From: Duncaniella sp.
GTDB taxonomy: Bacteria > Bacteroidota > Bacteroidia > Bacteroidales > Muribaculaceae
Assembly: GCF_029054785.1 (NCBI RefSeq)
Contig: NZ_JAIDEN010000082.1
Location: forward strand, 1 to 17,092
Length of the DNA stretch: 17,092 nucleotides
Direction of reading: 5' to 3'
Within the stretch, counting starts at the first letter, position 1; every line of letters begins with the position of its first letter. The position numbers were made by a program, and so were the translations under genes. Shown piece by piece: positions 1 through 7,681 of the stretch. Below the pieces are notes generated by a model. The model worked only from the letters and a program-made list of their open reading frames with translations, was not told where the DNA came from and did not search any database.

Positions 1-56
1 ATTGACTTCGCAACGATTAAATTGCTCCTTGCTCACTTGTAAAATTAAATTTCAGT
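1..56 (-). repeat. probable partial, diverged copy of the fold-back element
   Basis: Read on the minus strand, this stretch has the same layout as the two complete elements to its right. An outer CTGA is followed by an AT-rich arm, then AAGGAG, a 14-base core and CGAAGTCA. The core here is CAATTTAATCGTTG instead of CATAGCGAGCTATG, but it keeps the same length and can still pair at its ends (CAA with TTG). The rest of the element would lie beyond the window edge. The similarity is partial, so this is a tentative call. Confidence 0.35.
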
Positions 57-105
57 TAAAACTAAACACTCTCTTAATTAGAGGTTTAATAACAATAGTT
101 AAAAT

Positions 106-205
106 CTGAGCGAAAGTTTTGAGGTGGATATGGATCTGAATTGAAGGAGCATAGCGAGCTATGTAACTGAAATGAAGAGCCATAGACGCCCAAAACTTTC
201 GCAGG
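106..205 (+). repeat. long fold-back (palindromic) element, copy 1
   Basis: About 100 bp that can fold back on itself almost end to end. The outer arms are GCGAAAGTTTTG (110-121) and its exact complement CAAAACTTTCGC (191-202). Imperfect pairing continues inward to a central core at 150-163, CATAGCGAGCTATG, itself a 6-bp stem around GA. The core lies at the middle of the element. It is preceded by AAGGAG and followed by a TAACTGA block that recurs in related form in copy 2, whose arm sequences are otherwise unrelated. No open reading frame fits inside. Confidence 0.7.
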
Positions 206-263
206 CGACGGTATTATATTTTCTGCGTTGGATAATTTCATGTGTGAGAATTTTTTAAGTTAC

Positions 264-370
264 CTGAGCCTTGGTGTCTCTTTTGCTAAATTGTTGAAAT
301 TCGTCAGTCGCATAGCTCGCTATGCTCCTTTCTCATTTACAACAATTTATCTAAAAGATACACCACTCAG
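264..370 (-). repeat. long fold-back (palindromic) element, copy 2, inverted
   Basis: About 107 bp with CTGAG at 264-268 and CTCAG at 366-370. The arms pair over most of their length: GGTGTCT near 273 with the GATACACC block at 357-364, and AAATTGTTG (288-296) exactly with CAACAATTT (340-348). The centre is CATAGCTCGCTATG at 311-324. The 20 bases at 311-330 are the exact reverse complement of 144-163 in copy 1, so the two copies face opposite ways. It sits 32 bp beyond the stop codon of the neighbouring minus-strand lipoprotein gene. On the plus strand the hairpin is followed by a T-rich run, so it might also end transcription arriving from the left. Confidence 0.7.
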
Positions 371-401
371 ATTTTTACTCTTGTTTTTAAACAACGACCT
401 C

Positions 402-1643
402 TTATTTTGCTGAAACTATTTCAAAATCCTTAGCGGAGTCATTTGTGTCCATAAGGATAGTATTGCCTCCGGCTGAAACTCCGGCAACCTTGCGGACAAA
501 TTTCTTGCCGAAACGATTTTTGTCGGATTTCTTTTCTGTAATAGCAGCATAACTTGCATCTACCGAAGTACTGAGAGCACCCTGAATCCAGCTTTCGGTC
601 GGACAGAGATTCACACCGTCAATGACCCAGTCATAGTTGACAAGATAGCACTTGGTTCCGGTCATCTCTTTCTGAGTAACACTGCTGATATATTTGTAAG
701 TTCCGTCATAACCGGCGAGGAACTGCTCGGCAGTCATGCCTTCAGGGAAACGCACGAGTGCGTAGGAGCGGTTACACTGGTTGGATGCAATCCAGATTGT
801 AGGTGAATAGGAATACCATTTGTCAAGATTTGGGACATCAGGATTGTCAGTATCCTTGACAGAAGCCGAAGTGGATTCGTCATACCACTCAAAATCAGCA
901 TCGGTGTGGTTGAGAGCACCCGGAACCTGAGCAGTCCAGTCGATTGCCTGATCGACAATCTTGATTGATTCGCCCGGAGCGATCGCAACATCACGGCCAC
1001 TGCCGGGGATGACATAGACAGTATGTACTGTAAAATTATTCTCACGCTGATTGGCCTCTGTGATGATCACGTTGTCATCAGTATTGAGCAGCTTGCTTTC
1101 TACAATTGCAATGCCGTCGGCATACTGCACCTCATCCGTATTGTTGTAGATGGTGAAATAAGTATCATAAAGTCCGTTGGTTCCGGCGGCGTTCAAAGAT
1201 CCTGCAAAATAGATCTCACCGAAAACGAGTGTGTTTGACGGATTGTAGAAGAACCATTTCAGACTGGCAGACTGAGCGCCGGAGCTGATGACCTGCTGGG
1301 AAGCGATGGCACGGAGAGTGCGGCTTACAGATACGCCCTCTTCATTGGTATAACTGACTTCCATAGTGCCGTCGATGTCATAGGTTCCGGCAGGAATCAC
1401 ATCTGAATCAGTCAAAGGAAGCTCAAAGGTATATGTGCGGCCTGTATTGAGTTCTTTGTAAGTCACAAGTCCGGATTCAATCGAATAGGATGAAGGCAGT
1501 TCTGCCGGATAGGTCTGTGTGATGACTACCGGATAGGTCACAATTGAGTCATCATCCGAGCAGGAAGCCACGCTGACGCCCATTGCCGAACAGAGAGCAA
1601 CACTTAAAAACAGATTCTTGATCTGAGATTTGTTTAATGTCAT
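402..1643 (-). CDS. DUF4876-type surface lipoprotein, partner of the TonB-dependent receptor
   Basis: A 413-residue predicted lipoprotein. The signal peptide ends at the lipobox VASC, with Cys28 as the acylated residue. It is followed by Ser-Asp-Asp-Asp, which matches the export signal known to send Bacteroidetes lipoproteins to the cell surface. Residues about 35-135 look like a small beta-sandwich (NTGRTYTFELP, then PAGTYDI). Residues about 140-410 resemble DUF4876, with a lamin-tail-like strand pattern (YFTIYNNTDEVQYADG at 162-177) and the family-like end RKVAG...GNTILMDTNDSAKDF. The gene starts 29 bp after the TonB-dependent receptor on the same strand, so the two are probably cotranscribed. 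The lipoprotein may act as an accessory surface subunit of the receptor. No catalytic motif is visible and the ligand is unknown. Family assignment is from recognition of these motifs; the role is inferred. Confidence 0.8.
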   Translation of the reverse strand: MTLNKSQIKNLFLSVALCSAMGVSVASCSDDDSIVTYPVVITQTYPAELPSSYSIESGLVTYKELNTGRTYTFELPLTDSDVIPAGTYDIDGTMEVSYTNEEGVSVSRTLRAIASQQVISSGAQSASLKWFFYNPSNTLVFGEIYFAGSLNAAGTNGLYDTYFTIYNNTDEVQYADGIAIVESKLLNTDDNVIITEANQRENNFTVHTVYVIPGSGRDVAIAPGESIKIVDQAIDWTAQVPGALNHTDADFEWYDESTSASVKDTDNPDVPNLDKWYSYSPTIWIASNQCNRSYALVRFPEGMTAEQFLAGYDGTYKYISSVTQKEMTGTKCYLVNYDWVIDGVNLCPTESWIQGALSTSVDASYAAITEKKSDKNRFGKKFVRKVAGVSAGGNTILMDTNDSAKDFEIVSAK

Positions 1644-1672
1644 GATAATTGGTTATTTGATGATTTGATTTT

Positions 1673-4459
1673 CTATATTTTGAGATTAAGCTCCATTCCA
1701 AAATAAGGCGATGAATAACGGCGTATAGTCACCCCGTAGCGTTCATAGTCAGGAGCTATATAAACCAGCCGATTGACATAGACCGCCAGACCGATACGCT
1801 TCTGCCAGAATGTCTTTGTAGCCTTGAAATTGACCGTTGTCTCAGGCGGTACTGTCTGCCGGACAAAAGAGCTCTCGGTGAAGTTTCTCACAAGCTGTTT
1901 GAGATACGGATCTGACAAACATTCGTCAGTGTAAGGATGGATTTCTCCATTTACATCCATATACTGCACGGGAATGCCATCGCGGCGCAAAGTCTGACGG
2001 GAGGTGAACCAAAGGTTCTGCAAACCGACCGAAAAATTCAGACCAAGCCGCGGAAGATCCGTATCAAACAGGATGTTTGTATTGAAGCTGCTATAATTGT
2101 TTCCATCAAGATCGTCATAAAGCCCCACATACTGAAGTTCCTTGCCGTTGACTACTATGCCGGGTTTATACCACAGTGCCTGGCTGTTGCTGTTTGTCGT
2201 CCGGAAGTAGGCTCCTGAAATTGTCAGACGTGTGTTGATCCGGGGGATACGGCGTGACTGAAAGGTATATTCGATTCCTTCTTTCCGTGTGCGGCTTCCG
2301 TTGGTGGTCTTGCTTCTGACCGCAAGGTATGTTTCTGTCTGATAAGGCAGGTCCTCGATCACAGGCGCCCTGTCAGCGAAATATGGATCAAAACCGGAGG
2401 CATCGTATCGCTTATATGTATATGTATGCACAAATCCCGAACTGCGGAATCCGTCTTTCATATTCTCGCGGAAATATGTAACCGAAATCCTGTTGCCACG
2501 ACAGGTGACATCAGCCCTGACCTCCCATTTGAAGTTTCGGGCCGCACGAAGTGCATAATTGGTCATATCCTCAATATAGGTCATCACATTCATGGTGCGA
2601 TAGTCTTCGACATTGTGATAGTAGTTCAGCTGCTCGAAGTCCGAATAGAGTTTCTCCGGATAGAGATAGGCGGCCACAGGCATTTTAGTATGCCATCCGG
2701 CACCGGCGGCAAGTTCCACACCAAGAGGATAATTGCGGATATATGCCGGCGGAAGATTCCACACGAGATTGAATCGAGGATCAAAATAAGGTTTCCCGCT
2801 GAGTTCATAGCGGCTGTCAAGATGCAGAAGCTGTGTTTCACGCAAGCCGGCTGTCAAAGAAAGTGTATGTTTTCCGGCATAGAGTTTTGTCTCGCTTTCG
2901 GCATAAGCCGAAAGCTGGTGCATGGCAGGGACATCGCTGAACGCGCGAGGGCGAGTGTTGTTTCCGGCAGTCAAAGGACGTGAAATATCATAGACTGCTC
3001 CACGTCCATAATTTTTGCTCATGTTCCATTCAACGCCGAATTTCAGAGTGGATGCAAGGAAATTACCTCCGAAACGCAAGCGACCGGCACCCTTGAGGGA
3101 GGCCGTAAACGGTCGCCCCTCCACTTTATAATCCGCCAGATAAAGCATTGGAAGATAACCGATATAGTTGCTCCCTTCCGTCAGCGAGATCGGCATCGGC
3201 ATTACACGCGATGAGGCCACATGCTTCTGCTGTTCAAGCTGTTCATGGGCATAACTCAGGCCTGAGACAAGGCTGAGTTCCTGAAGGCATGATGATGCCG
3301 ACGGGACATAACGGAGTGTGTTGTCCCAACGGAATGTATGTTTGCTGTTCTCGTAATAATCAATCGTATTGTTGACTGCAAGGTCCGGATCGTTGTCATC
3401 CATTTCAAACATACCGCTATAACTGAAATTTGAATTCCATGAAATGCGGGCAATGGGGCCTGTCCAACGCTTATTGCTGCGCAACGATCCAGTTACTCGC
3501 TTGAAATTCTCGCGATTGTCACGCGGGTCAATCTTGGAATCGAGATAATCGACTCCGGCGTTTAGAATCCATGATTTGTCACCATTCACATCAAAGCCTT
3601 TACCCACATAAAAAAGCTGGCTCTGTGTATCGGCCTTAAAACGTGCCTCAAGACGTCCGGCACCGCTTTTGCGCCTGATATTGACAAGGCCGGATGTCAG
3701 TTCTCCATACTCCACCGACGGAATTCCGCGCACAATCTCAACGCTTTCAATATCGTCAGTAGAGAGCGAACGCATATCAACTCCCTTTCCGGTTGAAATT
3801 CGCGCCGTGCGGTTGGCATCAGGAGTGGTCTGCATATCGGCATCAGTATTAAGTCTCACACCATCCACAACGAATGCCGTTCCAAGGGCCGAGGTCGCAT
3901 AGTTGTCAGTCGGATTGATCCCTGTCGCTGAGCGCAGGTCTATCTGATTGACAGAATTCATCACCGGATCCTTGGTAACACCACCGGGGAGCAGACTGAC
4001 AAGGTCTGTGAAGCTCGACGGCTGGAGATGCCTCATGGCCGTGGTGTCAATCAGCGAAGCGGAAGTCGCATTATAACCCTCGCGGGCTGTCACGACGACT
4101 TCATTAAGCGAATTTGATGGCTCCAGTCTGAAATTGAGCGTCAGACTGTCGCGTTCTTTCAACGACAAAGATCTCCGCTGGGGCTTATACCCGACAAGAC
4201 TCAGCTCAATGACAGCCTGACCGGGATTGGCACTAATAACAATTGCCCCGTCGGCATCCGTATGGCCTCCGGAGACACCGGCCTCCGAAGACTGGCGAAA
4301 AGTCACAGCTGCAAATTCCAGCGGTTCAAGGGTGTCTGCATCCTTGACATTAACGACAAGTCTGACAGAGGCTGACAATGGAAAAACTGCTCCGGCCGTT
4401 GCTAAAACAGTCAGAAACAGTTTTTGAAAAATTGTCTTGTATGTTAATTCGGGAATCAC
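1673..4459 (-). CDS. TonB-dependent outer-membrane receptor
   Basis: A 928-residue outer-membrane transporter that would move an unknown ligand into the periplasm using energy from TonB-ExbBD. After a signal peptide (about 1-31) comes a carboxypeptidase-regulatory-like domain (about 32-113, including DGAIVISANPG and ELSLVGYKPQRRSL). LNEVVVTARE at 118-127 begins the plug, which runs to about 265 and contains AFVVDGVRL and ESVEIVRGIPSVEYGELTSG. The rest is the beta-barrel, with many aromatic alternating strands. The start is GTG: an in-frame TAA lies five codons upstream and no ATG fits before the signal peptide. The stop is TAG. No SusD-like gene follows, so this is not a standard polysaccharide-utilisation pair; the partner is the DUF4876 lipoprotein. 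The protein ends in NLKI rather than the usual aromatic residue. The substrate cannot be read from the sequence. Confidence 0.93.
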   Translation of the reverse strand: MIPELTYKTIFQKLFLTVLATAGAVFPLSASVRLVVNVKDADTLEPLEFAAVTFRQSSEAGVSGGHTDADGAIVISANPGQAVIELSLVGYKPQRRSLSLKERDSLTLNFRLEPSNSLNEVVVTAREGYNATSASLIDTTAMRHLQPSSFTDLVSLLPGGVTKDPVMNSVNQIDLRSATGINPTDNYATSALGTAFVVDGVRLNTDADMQTTPDANRTARISTGKGVDMRSLSTDDIESVEIVRGIPSVEYGELTSGLVNIRRKSGAGRLEARFKADTQSQLFYVGKGFDVNGDKSWILNAGVDYLDSKIDPRDNRENFKRVTGSLRSNKRWTGPIARISWNSNFSYSGMFEMDDNDPDLAVNNTIDYYENSKHTFRWDNTLRYVPSASSCLQELSLVSGLSYAHEQLEQQKHVASSRVMPMPISLTEGSNYIGYLPMLYLADYKVEGRPFTASLKGAGRLRFGGNFLASTLKFGVEWNMSKNYGRGAVYDISRPLTAGNNTRPRAFSDVPAMHQLSAYAESETKLYAGKHTLSLTAGLRETQLLHLDSRYELSGKPYFDPRFNLVWNLPPAYIRNYPLGVELAAGAGWHTKMPVAAYLYPEKLYSDFEQLNYYHNVEDYRTMNVMTYIEDMTNYALRAARNFKWEVRADVTCRGNRISVTYFRENMKDGFRSSGFVHTYTYKRYDASGFDPYFADRAPVIEDLPYQTETYLAVRSKTTNGSRTRKEGIEYTFQSRRIPRINTRLTISGAYFRTTNSNSQALWYKPGIVVNGKELQYVGLYDDLDGNNYSSFNTNILFDTDLPRLGLNFSVGLQNLWFTSRQTLRRDGIPVQYMDVNGEIHPYTDECLSDPYLKQLVRNFTESSFVRQTVPPETTVNFKATKTFWQKRIGLAVYVNRLVYIAPDYERYGVTIRRYSSPYFGMELNLKI

Positions 4460-4474
4460 TCTGAGACCGGGTTA

Positions 4475-4500
4475 TTTGCACATTTTTTTCACTGTGCAAA
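4475..4500 (-). promoter_or_regulatory. possible operator dyad in front of the TonB-dependent receptor
   Basis: A perfect 8-bp inverted repeat, TTTGCACA (4475-4482) and TGTGCAAA (4493-4500), separated by 10 bp. One arm overlaps the predicted -7 box, and the other lies in the region that would be transcribed first. This position would suit a dimeric repressor, or an RNA hairpin at the 5' end of the message. It starts 15 bp upstream of the GTG start codon. The function is inferred. Confidence 0.4.
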
Positions 4501-4527
4501 ATTACTCCAGCCTCCGAAGCGGATAAA
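4497..4527 (-). promoter_or_regulatory. Bacteroidetes-type promoter for the receptor-lipoprotein pair
   Basis: On the minus strand TAATTTTG (4497-4504) matches the Bacteroidetes -7 consensus TAnnTTTG exactly. A TTTA (4524-4527), close to the -33 TTTG, stands 19 bp upstream, which is the expected spacing. Transcription would begin about 30 bp before the GTG start codon. Confidence 0.5.
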
Positions 4528-4539
4528 TACCTATTTTAA

Positions 4540-4554
4540 GGTAATTTTATTACC
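4540..4554 (-). terminator. weak hairpin after the FAD dehydrogenase gene
   Basis: A 6-bp perfect stem (GGTAAT with ATTACC) around a 3-base loop, about 35 bp past the dehydrogenase stop codon. On the minus strand it is followed only by TTAAAAT, not a clear T run. It may end the MATE-dehydrogenase transcript, but it is a weak candidate. Confidence 0.25.
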
Positions 4555-4588
4555 GCAAATTCAACGTCAATACCTACTAACTATTATT

Positions 4589-6172
4589 CTAACTATTATT
4601 CGTACCCGATTCCGCTGCAACAGCCGCCGCCGAACGGTCTCCGTCAATCGCCGCTGAAACTATTCCGCCGGCATAGCCTGCACCTTCGCCACAAGGGTAG
4701 AGACCTTTCAGTTGGATATGGCGCAGTGATTCACCGTCGCGAGGAATGCGCAAAGGCGATGACGTGCGAGTCTCAGCCCCGATCAGCACGGCTTCGTTTG
4801 TAAGAAAACCTCTGTTCTTGCGGTCAAAATCTTTAAATCCGAGTTGCAGACGACGAGCTATCCCCTTAGGCAACAGCTTGTCAATCCGTGCCGGATGCGC
4901 TCCCGGAGCGTATGAGACCGGAGGCAGCGACGATGACATCCGACCGTTGACAAAGTCCATCATCCGCTGAGCCGGCGCATTCTGGCTCTGACCGGCTTCA
5001 AGCCAGAATGCCTTTTCAATGCTTTCCTGGAAACGCAGCATTCTCAAGATCCCGTCAGGATCATCGTCGGTTCCCTCGGCAGGAATATCTTCCGGCAACA
5101 CCTCCACGACCATCGCGGCATTTGCCCAACGCGACGAGCGGGCTGATCCGGACATACCATTGACTGCAAGTTGTTCAGGACCGCTTGCCGAAGGAATGAC
5201 AACTCCTCCCGGACACATGCAGAAAGAATACACGCCCCGATCGTCGACACGGGTGAGCATCGTATACTCCGCAGCCGGCAGATATTTTCCTCTCCCCTCT
5301 TTGGAATGGTAGCGCAGACAGTCGATCAGATGCTGCGGATGTTCGAGACGCACGCCGACAGCCAGACCCTTCGGCTCCATCGCCACACCGGCAGAAAGCA
5401 ATGACCGATACATGTCACGGGCAGAATGACCGGTTGCAAGTATGACAGGTCCATGATATTCCTTTCCGTTTGCAATCACACCCCGGACCTCTTCGCCGTC
5501 TATTATCAAAGACTCCACACGGGTTGAAAAATGAACCTCACCGCCACAGCGGCAGATTGTCTCACGCATTGCCTTTATGACACCGGGCAGTTTGTCGGTT
5601 CCGATATGGGGATGGGCATCGACCAATATGTTTTCCGAAGCACCATGCTGTGCAAAGATATTCAGGATCTTGTCGACCGGACCGCGCTTTTTCGAACGCG
5701 TGTAAAGTTTCCCGTCAGAAAAAGCACCGGCGCCTCCTTCTCCGAAACAATAGTTCGAATCGGGATTTACGATACCTTTCCGAGCTATATCAGCCATGTC
5801 GGCGCGACGAGAATCCACATCCTTGCCACGTTCGAGCACAATCGGACGCAAGCCTTCTTCAATCAGCCTGAGAGCTGCAAAAAGACCGGCCGGACCGGCA
5901 CCGACCACTATCACGTTGCGGGCATCAGCCGCAACGGGGCTGTATTCAACAGCCTTTATCAATGACAGCGACGACGGATCCTCATCAATGTAAGCTCTCA
6001 CGGAGAGATTGACCATCACCTGACGCTGACGGGCATCGATCGAGCGGCGTGTCACAATGACATGTCGGACAGAGTCAGCATTAACGCCGATGCGACGCGC
6101 TACTTCCTGGCTTAACAGCTGCTGTACGGCAGCAACTTTCGGGGTGACCCTGAGATCAAGAGTTTCTTGCAT
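4589..6172 (-). CDS. FAD-dependent dehydrogenase, COG2509-like
   Basis: A 527-residue flavoprotein of the uncharacterised NAD(P)/FAD-dependent oxidoreductase family. Residues 1-80 form a small N-terminal domain rich in VTRRSIDARQR-type basic strands, as is usual for this family. The FAD dinucleotide-binding motif is GAGPAG at 91-96, with IVLERG closing the Rossmann unit at 111-116. A conserved block FGEGGAGAFSDGKLYTR spans 143-159. The C-terminal FAD-binding signature GLYPCGEGAGYAGGIVSAA starts near 490. Predicted cytoplasmic; the substrate is unknown. Its first 17 bp overlap the end of the MATE exporter gene in another frame, so the two are very probably cotranscribed and translationally coupled. 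The gene ends in a short tandem repeat: ACTATTATTC occurs on both sides of the stop codon. The family assignment is firm; the physiological role is open. Confidence 0.9.
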   Translation of the reverse strand: MQETLDLRVTPKVAAVQQLLSQEVARRIGVNADSVRHVIVTRRSIDARQRQVMVNLSVRAYIDEDPSSLSLIKAVEYSPVAADARNVIVVGAGPAGLFAALRLIEEGLRPIVLERGKDVDSRRADMADIARKGIVNPDSNYCFGEGGAGAFSDGKLYTRSKKRGPVDKILNIFAQHGASENILVDAHPHIGTDKLPGVIKAMRETICRCGGEVHFSTRVESLIIDGEEVRGVIANGKEYHGPVILATGHSARDMYRSLLSAGVAMEPKGLAVGVRLEHPQHLIDCLRYHSKEGRGKYLPAAEYTMLTRVDDRGVYSFCMCPGGVVIPSASGPEQLAVNGMSGSARSSRWANAAMVVEVLPEDIPAEGTDDDPDGILRMLRFQESIEKAFWLEAGQSQNAPAQRMMDFVNGRMSSSLPPVSYAPGAHPARIDKLLPKGIARRLQLGFKDFDRKNRGFLTNEAVLIGAETRTSSPLRIPRDGESLRHIQLKGLYPCGEGAGYAGGIVSAAIDGDRSAAAVAAESGTNNS

Positions 6173-7541
6173 TGAGTTCCATTTTTTTCATTGTATGGCC
6201 CATCCACCACCAAAGGGTGACAACTGCCACTATAAAAGCTAAAATATCAGAGCCGGCCATCGAAGCCCAGACTCCCGGCACACCCCACAGACGCGGGAAG
6301 ATGATCAGGAAAGGTATCAGGAACAGCAACTGACGTGTCAGAGAGAGAAAGATCGACATCTGCGGTTTTCCGACACTCTGAAAGAAATTCTGAATGACAA
6401 TCTGGCAGCCGACAACCGGATAGCATATAAAATATATCCTGAACCCGTCACGGGCAATGCCGACAAGGGTCTCATCGGTAGTGAACAAGGCCGAGACGAT
6501 GTCAGGAAAACCCTCGCTCACAATCCATCCTATAAAAGTGATGGCGACACCGATCCATATACCAAGTTTCAGGACTCGCTTCACACGGTCAAAATTGTTT
6601 GCTCCGATATTATATCCAAGAATTGGCTGCATGCCCTGAGTGACACCGAACACGATCATCACGAAGAACATTGTCGTGCGGTTGAGAATACCATAAGCTC
6701 CTACCGCCAGGTTTCCGTCAGCACCGCCGTAGTCAAGAAGCGCTCTGTTGATAAAGATCACCACCACACAGGCGCAGACATTCATCAGGAACGGAGAAAG
6801 TCCGATCGCATAGATGCGCTTTATGATTGTCCATGTCAGCCATCTGTTATGGCGTTTGAAGTGAATCGAGCTTTTCCGGGACAGAAAATGCGAAAGCACC
6901 CAGATGAAGGCCGAGAACTGGCCGAGTATAGTGGCACACGCCGCACCGCGTATCCCCCAGTCAAGAGCAAAAATGAATACCGGGGCGAAAATCAGATTCA
7001 CCAACACAGAGATCAGAGCGGAAATCATAGCCTTCCGGGGATAGCCAGTGGCTCGCATAAGGTTATTTAGCCCGATAAACACAAAGAGCAGCGGTGTGCC
7101 CAGCAAAATGACTTCCATAAACTCCCGCGCATAGCCGATGGTATCATCCGTTGCCCCGAAGAAGAACAGGATCGGATCAAGAAACACCAGAGCCAGACCG
7201 CCGAACACGACGGAATGAATCAGACACAGGGCAAAAACATTATTGACCACATCAGTGGCACGGCTGAAATTCTTCTGACCAAGGAATATGGAACTGATTG
7301 TGGCCCCGCCGGCGGCTATGAGCATACAGAATGCCGCTATGAGATTCATCAGCGGAAAAGTGATCGCCAGTCCGGCGATGGCCATAGGCCCGACTCCACG
7401 ACCGATAAAAATACTGTCAATGATATTATATAACGATGTGGCAACACTTGCAATAATCGCCGGAATCGAATACTGAGCCAATAATTTCCCGACTGAGCTT
7501 TTGCCGAGATCTTCCGTTGATGTACCTGCTGTCACTGCCAT
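6156..7541 (-). CDS. MATE-family efflux transporter, MepA-like
   Basis: A 461-residue inner-membrane protein of about twelve hydrophobic helices. It has the two-fold MATE layout: an N-terminal half starting LGKSSVGKLLAQYSIPAIIASVATSLYN, with IDSIFIGRGVG shortly after, and a C-terminal half with ILNRTTMFFVMIVFGVTQGMQPILGYNIGA. These phrases match the MepA-like branch, which exports drugs or cationic compounds in exchange for sodium or protons. The natural substrate cannot be told. The ATG start directly precedes AVTAGTSTED, and a good -7 box lies upstream on the same strand. Its stop codon lies inside the start of the FAD dehydrogenase gene (17-bp overlap). The pairing suggests a joint function, for example handling a compound that the dehydrogenase acts on, but that is only inference. 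Confidence 0.92.
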   Translation of the reverse strand: MAVTAGTSTEDLGKSSVGKLLAQYSIPAIIASVATSLYNIIDSIFIGRGVGPMAIAGLAITFPLMNLIAAFCMLIAAGGATISSIFLGQKNFSRATDVVNNVFALCLIHSVVFGGLALVFLDPILFFFGATDDTIGYAREFMEVILLGTPLLFVFIGLNNLMRATGYPRKAMISALISVLVNLIFAPVFIFALDWGIRGAACATILGQFSAFIWVLSHFLSRKSSIHFKRHNRWLTWTIIKRIYAIGLSPFLMNVCACVVVIFINRALLDYGGADGNLAVGAYGILNRTTMFFVMIVFGVTQGMQPILGYNIGANNFDRVKRVLKLGIWIGVAITFIGWIVSEGFPDIVSALFTTDETLVGIARDGFRIYFICYPVVGCQIVIQNFFQSVGKPQMSIFLSLTRQLLFLIPFLIIFPRLWGVPGVWASMAGSDILAFIVAVVTLWWWMGHTMKKMELNARNS

Positions 7542-7582
7542 ATCCTGCTTACCTTAAAAAACATATTACTGAAACGAGAGAG

Positions 7583-7590
7583 CAAAATTA
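7583..7590 (-). promoter_or_regulatory. -7 box of the MATE-dehydrogenase operon
   Basis: On the minus strand this reads TAATTTTG, an exact match to TAnnTTTG, about 40 bp upstream of the MATE start codon. The matching -33 element is poor (only TAAA-like sequence at the right distance), so the call rests on the -7 box and its position. Confidence 0.45.
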
Positions 7591-7681
7591 CAAACTTTAT
7601 GCCACTCCTTTACGATGAAAAATTATTTTAACTAAAAGTTCCAGCCGAATCAATCTGACCGGGCCGGATCAAACCGCTCTT

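Noticed and set aside
106..370. Ends of an insertion sequence
   Set aside because: The two elements face each other across 58 bp with no transposase frame between them; each is palindromic itself.
228..413. 61-codon plus-strand frame at the left edge
   Set aside because: It runs through fold-back copy 2 and into the 3' end of the lipoprotein gene, and the protein has no recognisable features.
2426..2983. 185-codon plus-strand frame inside the TonB-dependent receptor gene
   Set aside because: It is antisense to a well-supported gene, and the composition (many His, Ile, Arg) is that of a shadow frame.
7628..7675. Intrinsic terminator for the MFS gene
   Set aside because: Only a short stem with a mismatch and large loop can be drawn (CCGGCC region), with a weak T run; not convincing enough to list.
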